Shown: positions 7,182 through 14,964 of the stretch, piece by piece
Layout: every line of letters begins with the position of its first letter
Position numbering within the stretch: position 1 is the first letter of the stretch
NCBI RefSeq assembly: GCF_000691165.1
Contig: NZ_ASJD01000005.1
Location: forward strand, 62,001-126,000
Reading direction: 5' to 3'
DNA: 64,000 bases
Origin: Bacillus safensis FO-36b
Lineage (GTDB): Bacteria > Bacillota > Bacilli > Bacillales > Bacillaceae
Notes under the pieces: generated by a model
Databases searched by the model: none
Told to the model about the DNA's origin: nothing
What the model saw: the letters and a program-made list of their open reading frames with translations, nothing else
Position numbers and translations under genes: made by a program

Positions 7182-8639
7182 TTATTTCTTCAGCTGATTC
7201 GCCTCTCGTTGAGGCTCTTGTTCGGCTGATGTCATGCGGCTTTCTAAAGGTCTGTGATAGAGATCCTCCGGCCATTCCTCTAACGTTTTCCCAAGGATAC
7301 GTCCTGCTAGATCTCGCAAATCGTTTGGTGACACTGCCCCAGCCTGAATAAACGGTGTCAGAACCTTGGCAATCTCTAATGGATCTCTAAAGTCAGGACC
7401 ATTTAATAGGAAACGAACATGCCAAATATCAAGATCCGGCAGGAAAAGGGTATTGAGCTTTCCTGTGATGAGATGCCGTTCAGGCTGAAATACCTGTTCT
7501 TCTGTTGTTTTTCGCGCCGTATCGGCTGTCGCTTTGTTATAGTCTTGAGACTCACCTGTGTAAATAGGCGGCAGGCGAAAAGCAGAGCGGATTTTGTTTC
7601 TTGTTTTTTCATCGTATTCTAAAAAGAGTGCATCTTCTTGCAAGATCTCTGCTAGGGATTTGAAGTTCACTTTGACATTTGAGACATCTTCTTCTCCAGT
7701 TAACCCTTTTTCCGTCGGGAGACCTTCGACTTCAAGCAATAGAAATTTATGTGCATGATCAGAGCCTTCGATATCGTCCATATAATCCTGAAGCTGCTGA
7801 TAGGAAGACTCAGACAGCATTCCATTTTCGACAATGATGGCACCAGGTACATGCCGCCCTTGTTTAAAATAAAGATAGTTCAACTCTTCTGCCTTGCGTG
7901 CCCCATACATATTGACGATGTTGCCAATCCAGCGGGGAATCCCATACGTTCCACTGCCGATTTTAAAATGAATCACTTCTGTTGCGCGCAGCGGCTCTGG
8001 GGTGGTGTCATCGTATTTGCCTGTTTCACAATGTAAAATGCGCGGATCACCATACTCCTTGAAGAAGACTTTCTTTTCATTGATCACCTGCACATATTTA
8101 CGGAATCGTTTCTTTCGATTCATTGTTTTCAATTCGCCGTTTTCTGTATACCGGAATTCAACATCAACTGGCTCACTAAGCTTGCAAATACGGATATGGA
8201 GCGCATCTAAATACTCGATTCCTGCCGGCTTTCCCTGACCATCTCGGAGAACCTCTAAAAAACCATTCCCCGTTTTCTCCCGGTCTTCGATGACATAGCC
8301 AAGCACCACATCAGCAGACTCATCATAGTTCATGTATTTCGTAAACTCTTCAAGTCTTGTCCATTCCTTCTCTGCTGCTTTCTTTTTTGCCGGTTTCACA
8401 CCTTCTGCATTAAAGTCAAAGGCATATTCTACGCCAAAACCAAAGCCTAAAATATTGGTCTTATACGCATCAATACATTGCTGAAGAATGGTTGAATATT
8501 CTGCCATGCTTTTTAATTCATTGATATTGTAAGGCGGGGGAACAATGTCATCTTTTTCGTAGGAAAATTCATCTGCATACATTTGTTTTGTATGATCAGA
8601 CATGTTTGCCTTCATAATGGTTGCTTTCAATTGTTTCAT
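7182..8639 (-). CDS. xkdE: Phage portal protein XkdE
   Basis: 485 residues, close to PBSX XkdE. Portal-family features include [20 protein letters not shown] near residue 50, the [18 protein letters not shown] segment and the [13 protein letters not shown] motif. Portal dodecamers form the DNA entry vertex and dock the terminase. The start ATG overlaps the stop of xtmB by 4 bp, so translation is coupled. The C-terminus is basic and polar and reads to a normal stop. Confidence 0.93.
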   Translation of the reverse strand: MKQLKATIMKANMSDHTKQMYADEFSYEKDDIVPPPYNINELKSMAEYSTILQQCIDAYKTNILGFGFGVEYAFDFNAEGVKPAKKKAAEKEWTRLEEFTKYMNYDESADVVLGYVIEDREKTGNGFLEVLRDGQGKPAGIEYLDALHIRICKLSEPVDVEFRYTENGELKTMNRKKRFRKYVQVINEKKVFFKEYGDPRILHCETGKYDDTTPEPLRATEVIHFKIGSGTYGIPRWIGNIVNMYGARKAEELNYLYFKQGRHVPGAIIVENGMLSESSYQQLQDYMDDIEGSDHAHKFLLLEVEGLPTEKGLTGEEDVSNVKVNFKSLAEILQEDALFLEYDEKTRNKIRSAFRLPPIYTGESQDYNKATADTARKTTEEQVFQPERHLITGKLNTLFLPDLDIWHVRFLLNGPDFRDPLEIAKVLTPFIQAGAVSPNDLRDLAGRILGKTLEEWPEDLYHRPLESRMTSAEQEPQREANQLKK

Positions 8640-9949
8640 TGTATGGACCTCCTCTCTCTGTTTGGACGGACACGCTCTGAGGCGGTCTGTTTCAAATCTG
8701 TCACTTCATAATCATCCAGCGCATACCAGATGGCTGATAAAGTGTGCGGATCGATTTGAAATTCATCTTCCTCTAGACGTCCATCCTTATCTGCCTTATA
8801 GGTTAGTGATTGAAGTTCATAGATGGTATATGGACAAGCATCAGAACAAATAATTTTCTTAAACCGTTTGATTTTTTTTGTATACTGCAAACGTGAGCCT
8901 TGGAACTTATGTGCCGCTACCATTTGAAATCCGCGCTGCCGAAAATAGTGAATGGTTTTAGGTTCGGCTGCGTCAGCTTTAATCAGTTCCTGTGATTCAA
9001 TGAACTCTTGCAGGTCAGTGGCTGTTTCATCATCTGTTTTCCCGCGGTCGTAATATTCCCAATAAATATATAAGTACTTTTTTTCATGATCGACAGCTAA
9101 CCGAATGAGCGCATTGTATGATTCAACAAATCCAAAATCCATGCCTGCTCGTTTCAGCGGTCTGTCAATCTGCTGAATGGCTTCTAATACATCAGAATGG
9201 CTTCTCACCTCAAATTGAGGAAAAACCTTTGTGCCATTAATGCCGAAATACCCCTTCCTCGCAATACGATAGAGATCTGGGTCATACTCTTTCAGCTCAT
9301 CCAGCTGCTTCACGTAGCTTTTAGGAAGGAATAGGTTATCTTCCGCCGTGGAGTGATGGTAATACGTATCCTTGATGACAACGGTTCGCTTTTTGTATAA
9401 TGTTTCGTCATCTAAAACAAATCGCTTCAGCTGTTCATCTCGAAAAAAATGTCTGTACGTCCAATTATCCTGACCAACGGGATTCGTCGATAACATCATA
9501 TAAAGCGGTAAGGATGGATGCCTCAGCCTTCCAAGCAGCTCTTTAAAACCTTCATAAGAAACCTCTGAACATTCCTCAATCCAAATGATCGAGATGTTGT
9601 TGATCGATTTCAATTTTTCAGGCTTGTCCAGTCCTTTAAATAAGATGCTGCTGCCGTTTCGAAACGTTAGTGCAAGCGGCGAACTTCGGCACTTCACCAC
9701 GTGGTCGATGCCGAGGTCGCTAACGATTTCTTGTAATAAAGAAAAGGTTGATTCGCGGTGCGTATCATACACCTCTCGAATGACAAGTGCTGTCCGCTTT
9801 TCTTCCAGCAGTTTTAAGACAAGCTTTAAAGCAATGTGATAGCTTTTGGATGAGCCATAGCCTCCTACTAAAAATTGAAACTTTTGATTCCAATCGAATA
9901 GAAAGTGTTCAAAGTGAGGATTGACTTCTTTTTCAATCAATGGCGTCAT
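8636..9949 (-). CDS. xtmB: Terminase large subunit XtmB
   Basis: 437 residues. The ATPase half has a Walker A-like GGYGSSKS near residue 30 and a Walker B strand [13 protein letters not shown] near 120. The nuclease half starts with the acidic motif [10 protein letters not shown] near residue 265. It packages DNA into the prohead with XtmA. In B. subtilis PBSX this enzyme packages host DNA fragments. Overlaps xtmA and xkdE by 4 bp on each side. Intact, with no missing motif that I can see. Confidence 0.95.
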   Translation of the reverse strand: MTPLIEKEVNPHFEHFLFDWNQKFQFLVGGYGSSKSYHIALKLVLKLLEEKRTALVIREVYDTHRESTFSLLQEIVSDLGIDHVVKCRSSPLALTFRNGSSILFKGLDKPEKLKSINNISIIWIEECSEVSYEGFKELLGRLRHPSLPLYMMLSTNPVGQDNWTYRHFFRDEQLKRFVLDDETLYKKRTVVIKDTYYHHSTAEDNLFLPKSYVKQLDELKEYDPDLYRIARKGYFGINGTKVFPQFEVRSHSDVLEAIQQIDRPLKRAGMDFGFVESYNALIRLAVDHEKKYLYIYWEYYDRGKTDDETATDLQEFIESQELIKADAAEPKTIHYFRQRGFQMVAAHKFQGSRLQYTKKIKRFKKIICSDACPYTIYELQSLTYKADKDGRLEEDEFQIDPHTLSAIWYALDDYEVTDLKQTASERVRPNRERRSIQ

Positions 9950-10590
9950 GAGTCTTCCTCTTTTCGCTTGATCATGATTTGAAGATCTTCCTCTTTTTCT
10001 TCACGCACTGCTTTTTTTGTTTTTTCGATCGTCAGTTCAATTTGCTTCAGCCTTAATCTTCGTTCATCCTTCGCATGTGCGAGCTCTTCAAACTGTTTTA
10101 TTAAACGCCTGAGTTCACCCATTGCACGGGATTGTGCATTTAAAAACGTCGCATGCCGATCCCATGAAAATTGAAACGAGTATTCTTCTGAGGTCATGTC
10201 TAGTTCTGTCTGAATGCCTTCGCCTGTTTCTTCTAATGAAGAAGGCATGTATGCCGCCTTTTTCACCTCTTTGATCATGTCCTCTTGATCTGCTACATAC
10301 ATGATTCGCTGCGCCCGAATAATGGCTGCATATTGAATTTGAATTTGGTCCCAGATTAAATCAAGCGATGTGCGTCCATCCATTTTCTCCATGATTTCAA
10401 TCGTTTCATCTGAAAGAAATTGATTGAAAATCGAGTGTGCTTGCTTTGACGAAGTTTTTTGTCTTTGCCATCCGTATCGTCTTTTCCACGATTTGACGGT
10501 ATGGATCGAGACATTGTAATGATCAGCAATTTGCTGGTACGTCATCCCCTTCATATAATCCTGCTTGGCCTCTATCCGTTTATCTTTCAT
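9946..10590 (-). CDS. xtmA: Terminase small subunit XtmA
   Basis: 214 residues. The N-terminal 45 residues form a helix-turn-helix ([26 protein letters not shown]) that recognises DNA; the middle is helical oligomerisation sequence and the end is a strongly charged coiled coil ending RKEEDS. First gene of the late operon, 150 bp behind xpf. A GGAGG site and a hairpin (10622-10646) precede it, and it overlaps xtmB by 4 bp. Confidence 0.93.
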   Translation of the reverse strand: MKDKRIEAKQDYMKGMTYQQIADHYNVSIHTVKSWKRRYGWQRQKTSSKQAHSIFNQFLSDETIEIMEKMDGRTSLDLIWDQIQIQYAAIIRAQRIMYVADQEDMIKEVKKAAYMPSSLEETGEGIQTELDMTSEEYSFQFSWDRHATFLNAQSRAMGELRRLIKQFEELAHAKDERRLRLKQIELTIEKTKKAVREEKEEDLQIMIKRKEEDS

Positions 10591-10621
10591 TTACATTCAC
10601 CTGCCGCCTCCTTTTAATTCG

Positions 10622-10646
10622 AATGATTCCCTCTGAAGGAATCATT
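10622..10646 (-). other. Inverted repeat in the xtmA leader
   Basis: AATGATTCC and GGAATCATT form a perfect 9-bp inverted repeat with a 7-nt loop, just ahead of the xtmA ribosome site. No U-run follows, so it is not a terminator. It could be an operator for Xpf or another regulator, or an mRNA hairpin. The late promoter should lie in 10647-10733 but no SigA-type boxes are evident, as expected for an Xpf-dependent promoter. Confidence 0.5.
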
Positions 10647-10733
10647 TGTGTAGGGCTAGCAAACATTCGTTTGGTCTTTCTAACTATAGGTGGCAACTGT
10701 AAGACAAGCTTTAGCTGATTTATTTTTGAACAG

Positions 10734-10764
10734 AAAAAACACCTATTCAGCAGCTCTGAATAGG
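10734..10764 (-). terminator. Terminator overlapping the xpf stop
   Basis: CCTATTCAG and CTGAATAGG pair perfectly around a 5-nt loop, followed on the minus strand by TG and six T. It separates the early transcript (ending with xpf) from the late operon. Confidence 0.85.
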
Positions 10765-11261
10765 CGTTCTTGTACTTTTTTGGACATTTTCGTCCGCGCT
10801 CTTTCCATATGTTTTTGCACAGTTCCTTTTTTGACATCCAGCATGTCCGCAATCTCGCTAAACGATAACCCTTGTGTTGTGTGCATAAAGAATACGTCCT
10901 TTTCTCGATCTGTTAAAACAGACAAAGCGTCATCAATTCTTTTTTTGTCTCTCTCACTGACTTCTCTTTCTTTCTCTTGAATAAGGGTATATTCATGTGA
11001 TAAAGCCTCTAACACTTCTGGATTTGCGAGAATGGTACGCTGATAGACTGAACGTCTGTCTAATCCTCTGCGCGCACCTGGCTCTCTTCCGATTTGGAGC
11101 CATTCTACTACGTATTCCAGATCGCTTACCATACTGGCGATCATTTTTTTATCATGCTTGTCTTGAACGGACAGCTGATGTTCTTCTTTTTCTTTAAATG
11201 GTTCATATTGTTTTCTAGCATTCTTTAAAGCTCTTTTATATTCAATGAGTAAATCTTGCAT
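10743..11261 (-). CDS. xpf: Sigma-like late-operon activator Xpf
   Basis: 172 residues. The C-terminal 65 residues form a sigma region 4 helix-turn-helix (LTDREKDVFFMHTTQGLSFSEIADMLDVKKGTVQKHMERAR). The N-terminal half is charged and helical and includes the RRGLDRRSVYQ segment typical of Xpf/PcF. Xpf directs RNA polymerase to the PBSX late promoter ahead of xtmA. The same order is kept here, and a terminator isolates it from the late genes, so late expression should depend on Xpf made from the early operon. Confidence 0.93.
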   Translation of the reverse strand: MQDLLIEYKRALKNARKQYEPFKEKEEHQLSVQDKHDKKMIASMVSDLEYVVEWLQIGREPGARRGLDRRSVYQRTILANPEVLEALSHEYTLIQEKEREVSERDKKRIDDALSVLTDREKDVFFMHTTQGLSFSEIADMLDVKKGTVQKHMERARTKMSKKVQERLFRAAE

Positions 11262-11288
11262 ATTGGCTCTCTCCCTTTTTTAAGAAAA

Positions 11289-11341
11289 TAAAAAACGGAC
11301 ACCAATCAGGCCCCCTTTAGCAGGGTCTTGATCAGTGTCCG
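11289..11341 (-). terminator. Large hairpin with U-run between xtrA and xpf
   Basis: CGGACACTGATCA pairs with TGATTGGTGTCCG (two mismatches), with a further CCC/GGG inner stem, then six T on the minus strand. It lies directly ahead of xpf and could attenuate readthrough from the early genes. Confidence 0.75.
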
Positions 11342-11387
11342 CAGGCTTTCCGTCTTGGACATATTGTGCTTTGATGTGTTCAGTCAG

Positions 11388-11594
11388 TTAGCTGATTTTA
11401 AAACCAATCTCGTGATCTACTCTTGCAAAATGACCTTTTGCCGTTTGAATAATGGTTTTTCCATGTTCAGGTACATCCATTTTATAAGCCGTTCCTACAT
11501 TCCCATCTAACACGATGACTTGAATTTTTCCTTTTTCCATCTCACCGACAAATGTTTGGTTTTCTTGAATGAATAGTTGTTTTGGCTCGTTCAT
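11388..11594 (-). CDS. xtrA: Small PBSX protein XtrA
   Basis: 68 residues starting MNEPKQLFIQENQTF, matching XtrA in length, position and the segment GTAYKMDVPEHGKTIIQTAKG. Function is not known. It overlaps the stop of the RusA-like gene by 4 bp (ATGA) and is followed by a strong hairpin ahead of xpf. The gene is intact. Confidence 0.82.
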   Translation of the reverse strand: MNEPKQLFIQENQTFVGEMEKGKIQVIVLDGNVGTAYKMDVPEHGKTIIQTAKGHFARVDHEIGFKIS

Positions 11595-11992
11595 CTGCTT
11601 GTCTCCTTTTTTGGTGTTGGCCTCGTGCCACCACCTACCGTATTGATAATGATTTCAACTCTTGGACACATACTATAAAACTGAGAAACTCTTAAATCGA
11701 CCATCTGCAGAGGGACTTCATCGGCTATAGAATGAAGTGCTTCTTGAATATGCTGTAGATTCGGCTGAAAGATGCTGACGTGTACTGGGCGTATCAACCC
11801 TTTTTCTGCGTATGTACGCTTTTTTTGGCAGTCAGCTATGTCAAACGGCATGTGATCAAATAAACGAATTTCAAGTGATAGTGCGCCTTTTAATTTTTGC
11901 GGGCATTGCCCTTTTGCAGCTGATCGTATTCTTTTCATCAATGTCTCTTTTGTTAACAAATGCTCATGTTCAATGATTAAATGGATGACCAT
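11591..11992 (-). CDS. RusA-like Holliday-junction resolvase homologue, catalytic acids missing
   Basis: 133 residues from ATG 11992, which has a GGGAGA site 7 bp ahead; an in-frame ATG at 12010 has a poorer site. The C-terminal half follows the RusA pattern: a proline-plus-acidic loop, a helix, then a strand ending PRVEIII. Where active RusA proteins have PDxDN the sequence is PNLQH (residues 77-81). Where they have the DD pair it is EVP (92-94). The metal-binding aspartates therefore appear to be lost. Skin has a RusA-family gene, yqaN, in a comparable early position. Likely a structural or DNA-binding remnant rather than a nuclease. Confidence 0.65.
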   Translation of the reverse strand: MVIHLIIEHEHLLTKETLMKRIRSAAKGQCPQKLKGALSLEIRLFDHMPFDIADCQKKRTYAEKGLIRPVHVSIFQPNLQHIQEALHSIADEVPLQMVDLRVSQFYSMCPRVEIIINTVGGGTRPTPKKETSR

Positions 11993-12042
11993 GTTATGAT
12001 CTCCCGTCATCCTTTGCCCACTGGCGGATGTCTTGTTCGTTT

Positions 12043-12285
12043 TTACTCGCTTTGAGCAAGCATTTCAAAAATGTCATGATTTGCTTCCATCGTTTCACGT
12101 TGACCTGATTCCTCCTTTTTTGTATCATCAACCTTAGCTTCTAGGAGGGTCATATATGTCTCTTTCTCTTCTGATGTGGCAAAAACAAACATCGGTGTCT
12201 GATGATGAAAGGCGATCCAGCCGCCAGCTTGGTCTAAACAAAGCTGCGCTTCTTTTCTAGCATCAAACGTCAGCTGATGTCTCAT
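12043..12285 (-). CDS. Hypothetical early prophage protein
   Basis: 80 residues from ATG 12285, preceded by GGAGG at 12 bp. An in-frame ATG at 12333 lacks a ribosome site and would overlap the upstream gene by 71 bp. It reads MRHQLTFDARKEAQL, then a short beta-like stretch (GGWIAFHHQTPMFVFAT) and an acidic polar tail ending EMLAQSE. I do not recognise a family. It is in the early operon between two other small ORFs. Confidence 0.6.
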   Translation of the reverse strand: MRHQLTFDARKEAQLCLDQAGGWIAFHHQTPMFVFATSEEKETYMTLLEAKVDDTKKEESGQRETMEANHDIFEMLAQSE

Positions 12286-12415
12286 CTTCTTCAGCTCCCT
12301 CCAAGCTGTCCTCAATTTCTGTTTGGTATCCATATCGTTTCATGTCATATAACCAATAACTTTTTGGATAACCAAAGTCACTTATCTGAGTCACCATTGG
12401 ATGTTCAATATTCAT
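12263..12415 (-). CDS. Small early prophage protein (YqaO-like position)
   Basis: 50 residues from ATG 12415, beginning MNIEHPMVTQISDFGYP and ending in an acidic tail EGAEEDETSADV. Overlaps the end of the Cro-like gene by 4 bp and the next ORF by 23 bp. PBSX and skin have similarly small conserved genes at this point; I cannot assign one with certainty. No function known. Confidence 0.6.
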   Translation of the reverse strand: MNIEHPMVTQISDFGYPKSYWLYDMKRYGYQTEIEDSLEGAEEDETSADV

Positions 12416-12675
12416 TCTGCTCGTCTCCCCTTTTCTAAGAACCGATCTTCTCTTAAACAATTACTCTTTTCGTGTAACTTTTGGCCAAAAAAAAGCTCTT
12501 GAACCCCGGTATTCAGCAGATCTGCAATATGCTTTGCTGTTTCTAAGCTAGGCTTCGTTCTGCCCATTTCGATATTCGCATAGCCGCTTGTGTACTTATA
12601 TCCCAATTTTTTCGCCATATAGGTTTGTGTTTTTCCTTGCAATATGCGCTCTTCTCGTAAATTTTCAAGTTTCAT
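12412..12675 (-). CDS. XRE-family DNA-binding protein, Cro/XkdB position
   Basis: 87 residues. The first 65 form an XRE helix-turn-helix: LREERILQGKTQTYMAKKLGY, then YANIEMGRTKPSLETAKHIADLL. It is the first gene of the leftward early operon, divergent from the repressor at 12835, the arrangement of a Cro-type antagonist. The tail is short and basic. A fifth operator-like 17-mer lies inside its coding region (12460-12476), so it may be under autoregulation or roadblock control. Confidence 0.85.
   Translation of the reverse strand: MKLENLREERILQGKTQTYMAKKLGYKYTSGYANIEMGRTKPSLETAKHIADLLNTGVQELFFGQKLHEKSNCLREDRFLEKGRRAE
12460..12476. promoter_or_regulatory. Operator-like 17-mer inside the Cro-like gene
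   Basis: TTACTCTTTTCGTGTAA fits the palindromic pattern TTACWC-N5-GWGTAA seen four times in the intergenic region. Confidence 0.55.
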
Positions 12676-12686
12676 CTTTCCACCTC

Positions 12687-12791
12687 TTACTCAATATGTG
12701 TAAGTTATATTCATTATGATAATATACACGAAACGAGTAAGTCAATCATATTTTTATTCTTTTTGTGTATTTATTTATCTTTTCCGTGTAA
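12687..12791. promoter_or_regulatory. Array of four repressor operators between the divergent XRE genes
   Basis: Four 17-bp imperfect palindromes fit TTACWC-N5-GWGTAA: 12687-12703 (TTACTCAATATGTGTAA), 12724-12740 (minus strand, TTACTCGTTTCGTGTAT), 12754-12770 (TTATTCTTTTTGTGTAT) and 12775-12791 (TTATCTTTTCCGTGTAA). B. subtilis PBSX Xre also uses several operators between xre and the early genes, though with a different sequence. They cover the expected promoters of both genes. Confidence 0.7.
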
Positions 12792-12834
12792 TTCATGATA
12801 AAATTTACTCATAACATGAAAAAAGGTGTTTCTG

Positions 12835-13212
12835 ATGGATAATTTGACTGGGAAGATTCTAACTGAATTAAGAGAGAAGCATGGATGGAGCAAGTCAACA
12901 GTTGCTAAAAAACTCGGATTAAAGGCGATGTCCACTTATGCAAACTGGGAATACGGCTTGAGAAAACCCGACGGTGAAATGATTGTGAAAATTGCCGAAT
13001 TATATGGGGTCTCAACCGATTATCTTCTCACAGGTAAGGACAAAGGCAGGCCCGATGACGATCTTGCAGACGATCCTGATTTGCAAATTGCGTTTAAAGC
13101 AGCATCAGATTTTTCCGAAGAAGCACGAAGACAAACCATCGATTTTATTAACTACATTAGAGAGAAGGAGAAGCAAAAAGGTCGTCAGCCAAAAAAGCGA
13201 GACGACAATTGA
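12835..13212 (+). CDS. xre: Prophage repressor Xre
   Basis: 125 residues from ATG 12835, with an AAAAAAGGTG site 6 bp ahead. The N-terminal XRE domain (ILTELREKHGWSKSTVAKKLGL, then TYANWEYGLRKPDGEMIVKIAELYGVSTDYLLTG) binds DNA. The C-terminal part contains an SDFSEEARRQTIDFINYIREKEKQKG helix as in PBSX Xre. It is the only rightward gene of the immunity region, divergent from the early operon, and is followed by its own terminator. It lacks a LexA-like cleavage domain, as in PBSX, so induction needs another route. Confidence 0.9.
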   Translation: MDNLTGKILTELREKHGWSKSTVAKKLGLKAMSTYANWEYGLRKPDGEMIVKIAELYGVSTDYLLTGKDKGRPDDDLADDPDLQIAFKAASDFSEEARRQTIDFINYIREKEKQKGRQPKKRDDN

Positions 13213-13235
13213 TCATCTCTTTTCATCTGCTTTAC

Positions 13236-13260
13236 GCTGGGACGAACCCAGCTTTTTTTT
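13236..13260 (+). terminator. Terminator of xre
   Basis: GCTGGG-ACGAA-CCCAGC followed by eight T. Confidence 0.92.
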
Positions 13261-13372
13261 ATACCTCTTTTTCCCTTAAAAAAGAAATAGCATATGAATA
13301 AAAAATCATGTCTTTTCCAACATAATATGTGACAATTTTCGCCATAATTACTCTTTTTTTCACATATTTTAA

Positions 13373-13401
13373 TTGACAAATAATTCTATTATTATTAATA
13401 T
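13373..13401 (+). promoter_or_regulatory. SigA-type promoter of the 13432 gene
   Basis: A perfect TTGACA at 13373-13378, a 17-bp spacer and TAATAT at 13396-13401. Confidence 0.75.
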
Positions 13402-13431
13402 ATGTATATACCAAAAAAAGGAGTGTTACCG

Positions 13432-13782
13432 ATGAAAAAATTCATGAAAATCTGTACATTGTCTTTAGCTGCTGTAGGTGCTCTTACATTCTCTCAAACT
13501 GAAGGTGCTCATGCAGCTGCACAGCCAAAAGAACCAGTCATAGCAAAAGCTCCTATTATGAATAAAGTAATTACGGTGAACCGTACGCTTTCTGTAGGTT
13601 CTTCAATCGCCGTCTCTCTTCCAGCAAGCCAAATTTCTGTGTCGGGTGCAACGTATGCGATTCAATTAGATCAAACAGCTCCAAACTTTACTTGGATTCG
13701 CGCTGTACAACGCGGTTCTGTGACAGTTTCCTACTATAATTCACTAGGCGAGCTTGTGATTAACTATATTACTGTTCGATAA
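13432..13782 (+). CDS. Small secreted protein of unknown function
   Basis: 116 residues from ATG 13432 (AAAAGGAGTG site). It has a clear signal peptide: MKKFMKICTL, a hydrophobic core, and a likely cut after AHA-A near residue 27. The mature 90 residues have a proline-rich start and a beta-rich body (ISVSGATYAIQLDQ, SVTVSYYNSLGELVINY) like a small all-beta exoprotein. No cysteines in the mature part. I do not recognise the family. It has its own strong promoter and terminator, so it is monocistronic. Confidence 0.85.
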   Translation: MKKFMKICTLSLAAVGALTFSQTEGAHAAAQPKEPVIAKAPIMNKVITVNRTLSVGSSIAVSLPASQISVSGATYAIQLDQTAPNFTWIRAVQRGSVTVSYYNSLGELVINYITVR

Positions 13783-13803
13783 GCAATCTAGCTTTACATA
13801 TCT

Positions 13804-13833
13804 AAAGGCGATGACATGAAGTCATCGCCTTTT
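13804..13833 (+). terminator. Terminator after the 13432 gene
   Basis: AAAGGCGATGAC and GTCATCGCCTTT pair perfectly around ATGAA; the T-run is short (TTTTGG). Confidence 0.8.
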
Positions 13834-13881
13834 GGTGTTTAGAGTTGGTTTCATCTGAATCATGATTGCCAACATCCGTAC

Positions 13882-13918
13882 AATATGTTAACTTTTAATA
13901 AAAATAAGTTAACATATT
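13882..13918 (+). promoter_or_regulatory. BirA operator ahead of bioB
   Basis: AATATGTTAACTT and AAGTTAACATATT form a perfect 13-bp inverted repeat with an 11-bp centre. The GTTAAC cores and the spacing fit Gram-positive BirA operators, so bioB should be repressed when biotin is plentiful. It ends immediately ahead of the ribosome site. Confidence 0.85.
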
Positions 13919-13930
13919 AAGGAGGCATTA

Positions 13931-14929
13931 ATGATGAGAGAGCAGCTGTCTTTGTCTTGGGAAGCAATAGCGGAGAAGGCGATGAAAAATGAACCGATCA
14001 CGGTGCAAGAGGGTCTAGACATTCTAAAAGCTGACGATAGAGAATTGTTACCTATTATGCATGCAGCCTATCAAGTGCGATTTCATTTTTTTCAAAAAAA
14101 GGTGAAATTAAATATGATTTTTAACGCAAAAAGTGGATATTGCCCTGAGAACTGTGGATATTGTTCACAGTCGATGATTTCAAAAGCACCAGTTGAAAGA
14201 TATACAATGCTTGATCAAAAGACCATTGTAGCTGGTGCGCGTGAGGCTCTCAAAAGAAAAGCCGGGACTTATTGTATTGTGGCAAGCGGGAGAGCGCCTT
14301 CTCATAGGGAATTAGATGAAGTCACAGCAGCAGTCAAGGAAATCACTGAAACGATGCCTTTGAAAGTGTGTGCCTGTCTTGGGTTATTAAATGAAGAAAA
14401 AGCGAAGCGGCTGAAGGAAGCGGGTGTTCATCGGTATAATCACAATATCAATACACATCATGATCATCATGCTCACATTACGACAACTCATACATACGAT
14501 GACCGCGTGTCGACCATTGAGCAGGTCAAACAATCTGGCATGTCACCTTGCTCAGGGGTCATTATTGGAATGGGTGAAACCAATCAGCAAATTGTTGAAA
14601 TGGCTTTTGCGCTCAGAGCACTTGATGCGGATTCAATTCCAGTCAACTTTCTTCATGCCATCGAAGGAACACCGCTTGAGCATCAAAAACGAACACACCC
14701 GATCAAAGCATTGAAAGTGCTGGCAATGATGAGATTTGTCAACCCAACAAAAGAAATTCGGGTATCTGGAGGCAGAGAGTTTAATTTACGGACACTCCAG
14801 CCGCTCGCACTGTATGCCGCAAATTCCATTTTTGTTGGTGATTATTTAACAACAAAAGGCCAGCAAGTCCAAACGGATCATCACATCATTGAGGATTTAG
14901 GGTTTGAAATAGAAGAATGTGCGTTATAA
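13931..14929 (+). CDS. bioB: Biotin synthase
   Basis: 332 residues, normal for BioB, a radical SAM enzyme that inserts sulfur into dethiobiotin. The AKSGYCPENCGYCSQS motif near residue 70 holds the CxxxCxxC iron-sulfur cluster ligands. CIVASGRAP, CACLGLL, YNHNINTH, and the ending-half IRVSGGREFNLR supply SAM and second-cluster residues. ATG 13931 and ATG 13934 are both usable behind GGAGG. Unlike B. subtilis, no bioW/A/F/D gene adjoins it; it is a lone gene with its own BirA box and terminator. It may work with remote biotin genes or on imported precursor. Confidence 0.96.
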   Translation: MMREQLSLSWEAIAEKAMKNEPITVQEGLDILKADDRELLPIMHAAYQVRFHFFQKKVKLNMIFNAKSGYCPENCGYCSQSMISKAPVERYTMLDQKTIVAGAREALKRKAGTYCIVASGRAPSHRELDEVTAAVKEITETMPLKVCACLGLLNEEKAKRLKEAGVHRYNHNINTHHDHHAHITTTHTYDDRVSTIEQVKQSGMSPCSGVIIGMGETNQQIVEMAFALRALDADSIPVNFLHAIEGTPLEHQKRTHPIKALKVLAMMRFVNPTKEIRVSGGREFNLRTLQPLALYAANSIFVGDYLTTKGQQVQTDHHIIEDLGFEIEECAL

Positions 14930-14960
14930 AAAAAGTCTGCCGATTCACCGGCAGACTTTT
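14930..14960. terminator. Bidirectional terminator between bioB and the 14965 gene
   Basis: GTCTGCCG and CGGCAGAC pair around ATTCAC, flanked by A-runs and T-runs on both sides, so it can serve both convergent genes. Confidence 0.9.
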
Positions 14961-14964
14961 AAGA

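Larger units (their letters stand above)
1..13260. mobile_element. PBSX/skin-type prophage, right part (left part outside window)
   Basis: Gene content and order match the B. subtilis PBSX and skin elements: repressor, small early genes, xtrA, xpf, terminase, portal, protease, capsid, connectors, sheath, tube, tail chaperones, tape measure. Late genes are all on the minus strand and packed with 4-bp overlaps. The repressor terminator at 13236-13260 is the last phage-like sequence on the right. No integrase, xkdA, or xkdB/xkdC-like replication gene is visible here. I did not find an attachment site. Whether it is a killing-particle (defective) or inducible phage cannot be decided from this half. 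Confidence 0.93.

Noticed and set aside
7144-7275. 44-codon N-terminal extension of xkdF
   Set aside because: It overlaps xkdE and lacks a ribosome site; the family begins at MPRELKNAKI.
10580-10852. 90-residue minus-strand open frame between xtmA and xpf
   Set aside because: It overlaps the end of xpf in another frame, crosses the xpf terminator and has no ribosome site.
13342-13362. Possible sixth repressor operator (TTACTC followed by T-run) near the 13432 promoter
   Set aside because: The right half GWGTAA is missing, so it does not fit the palindrome.
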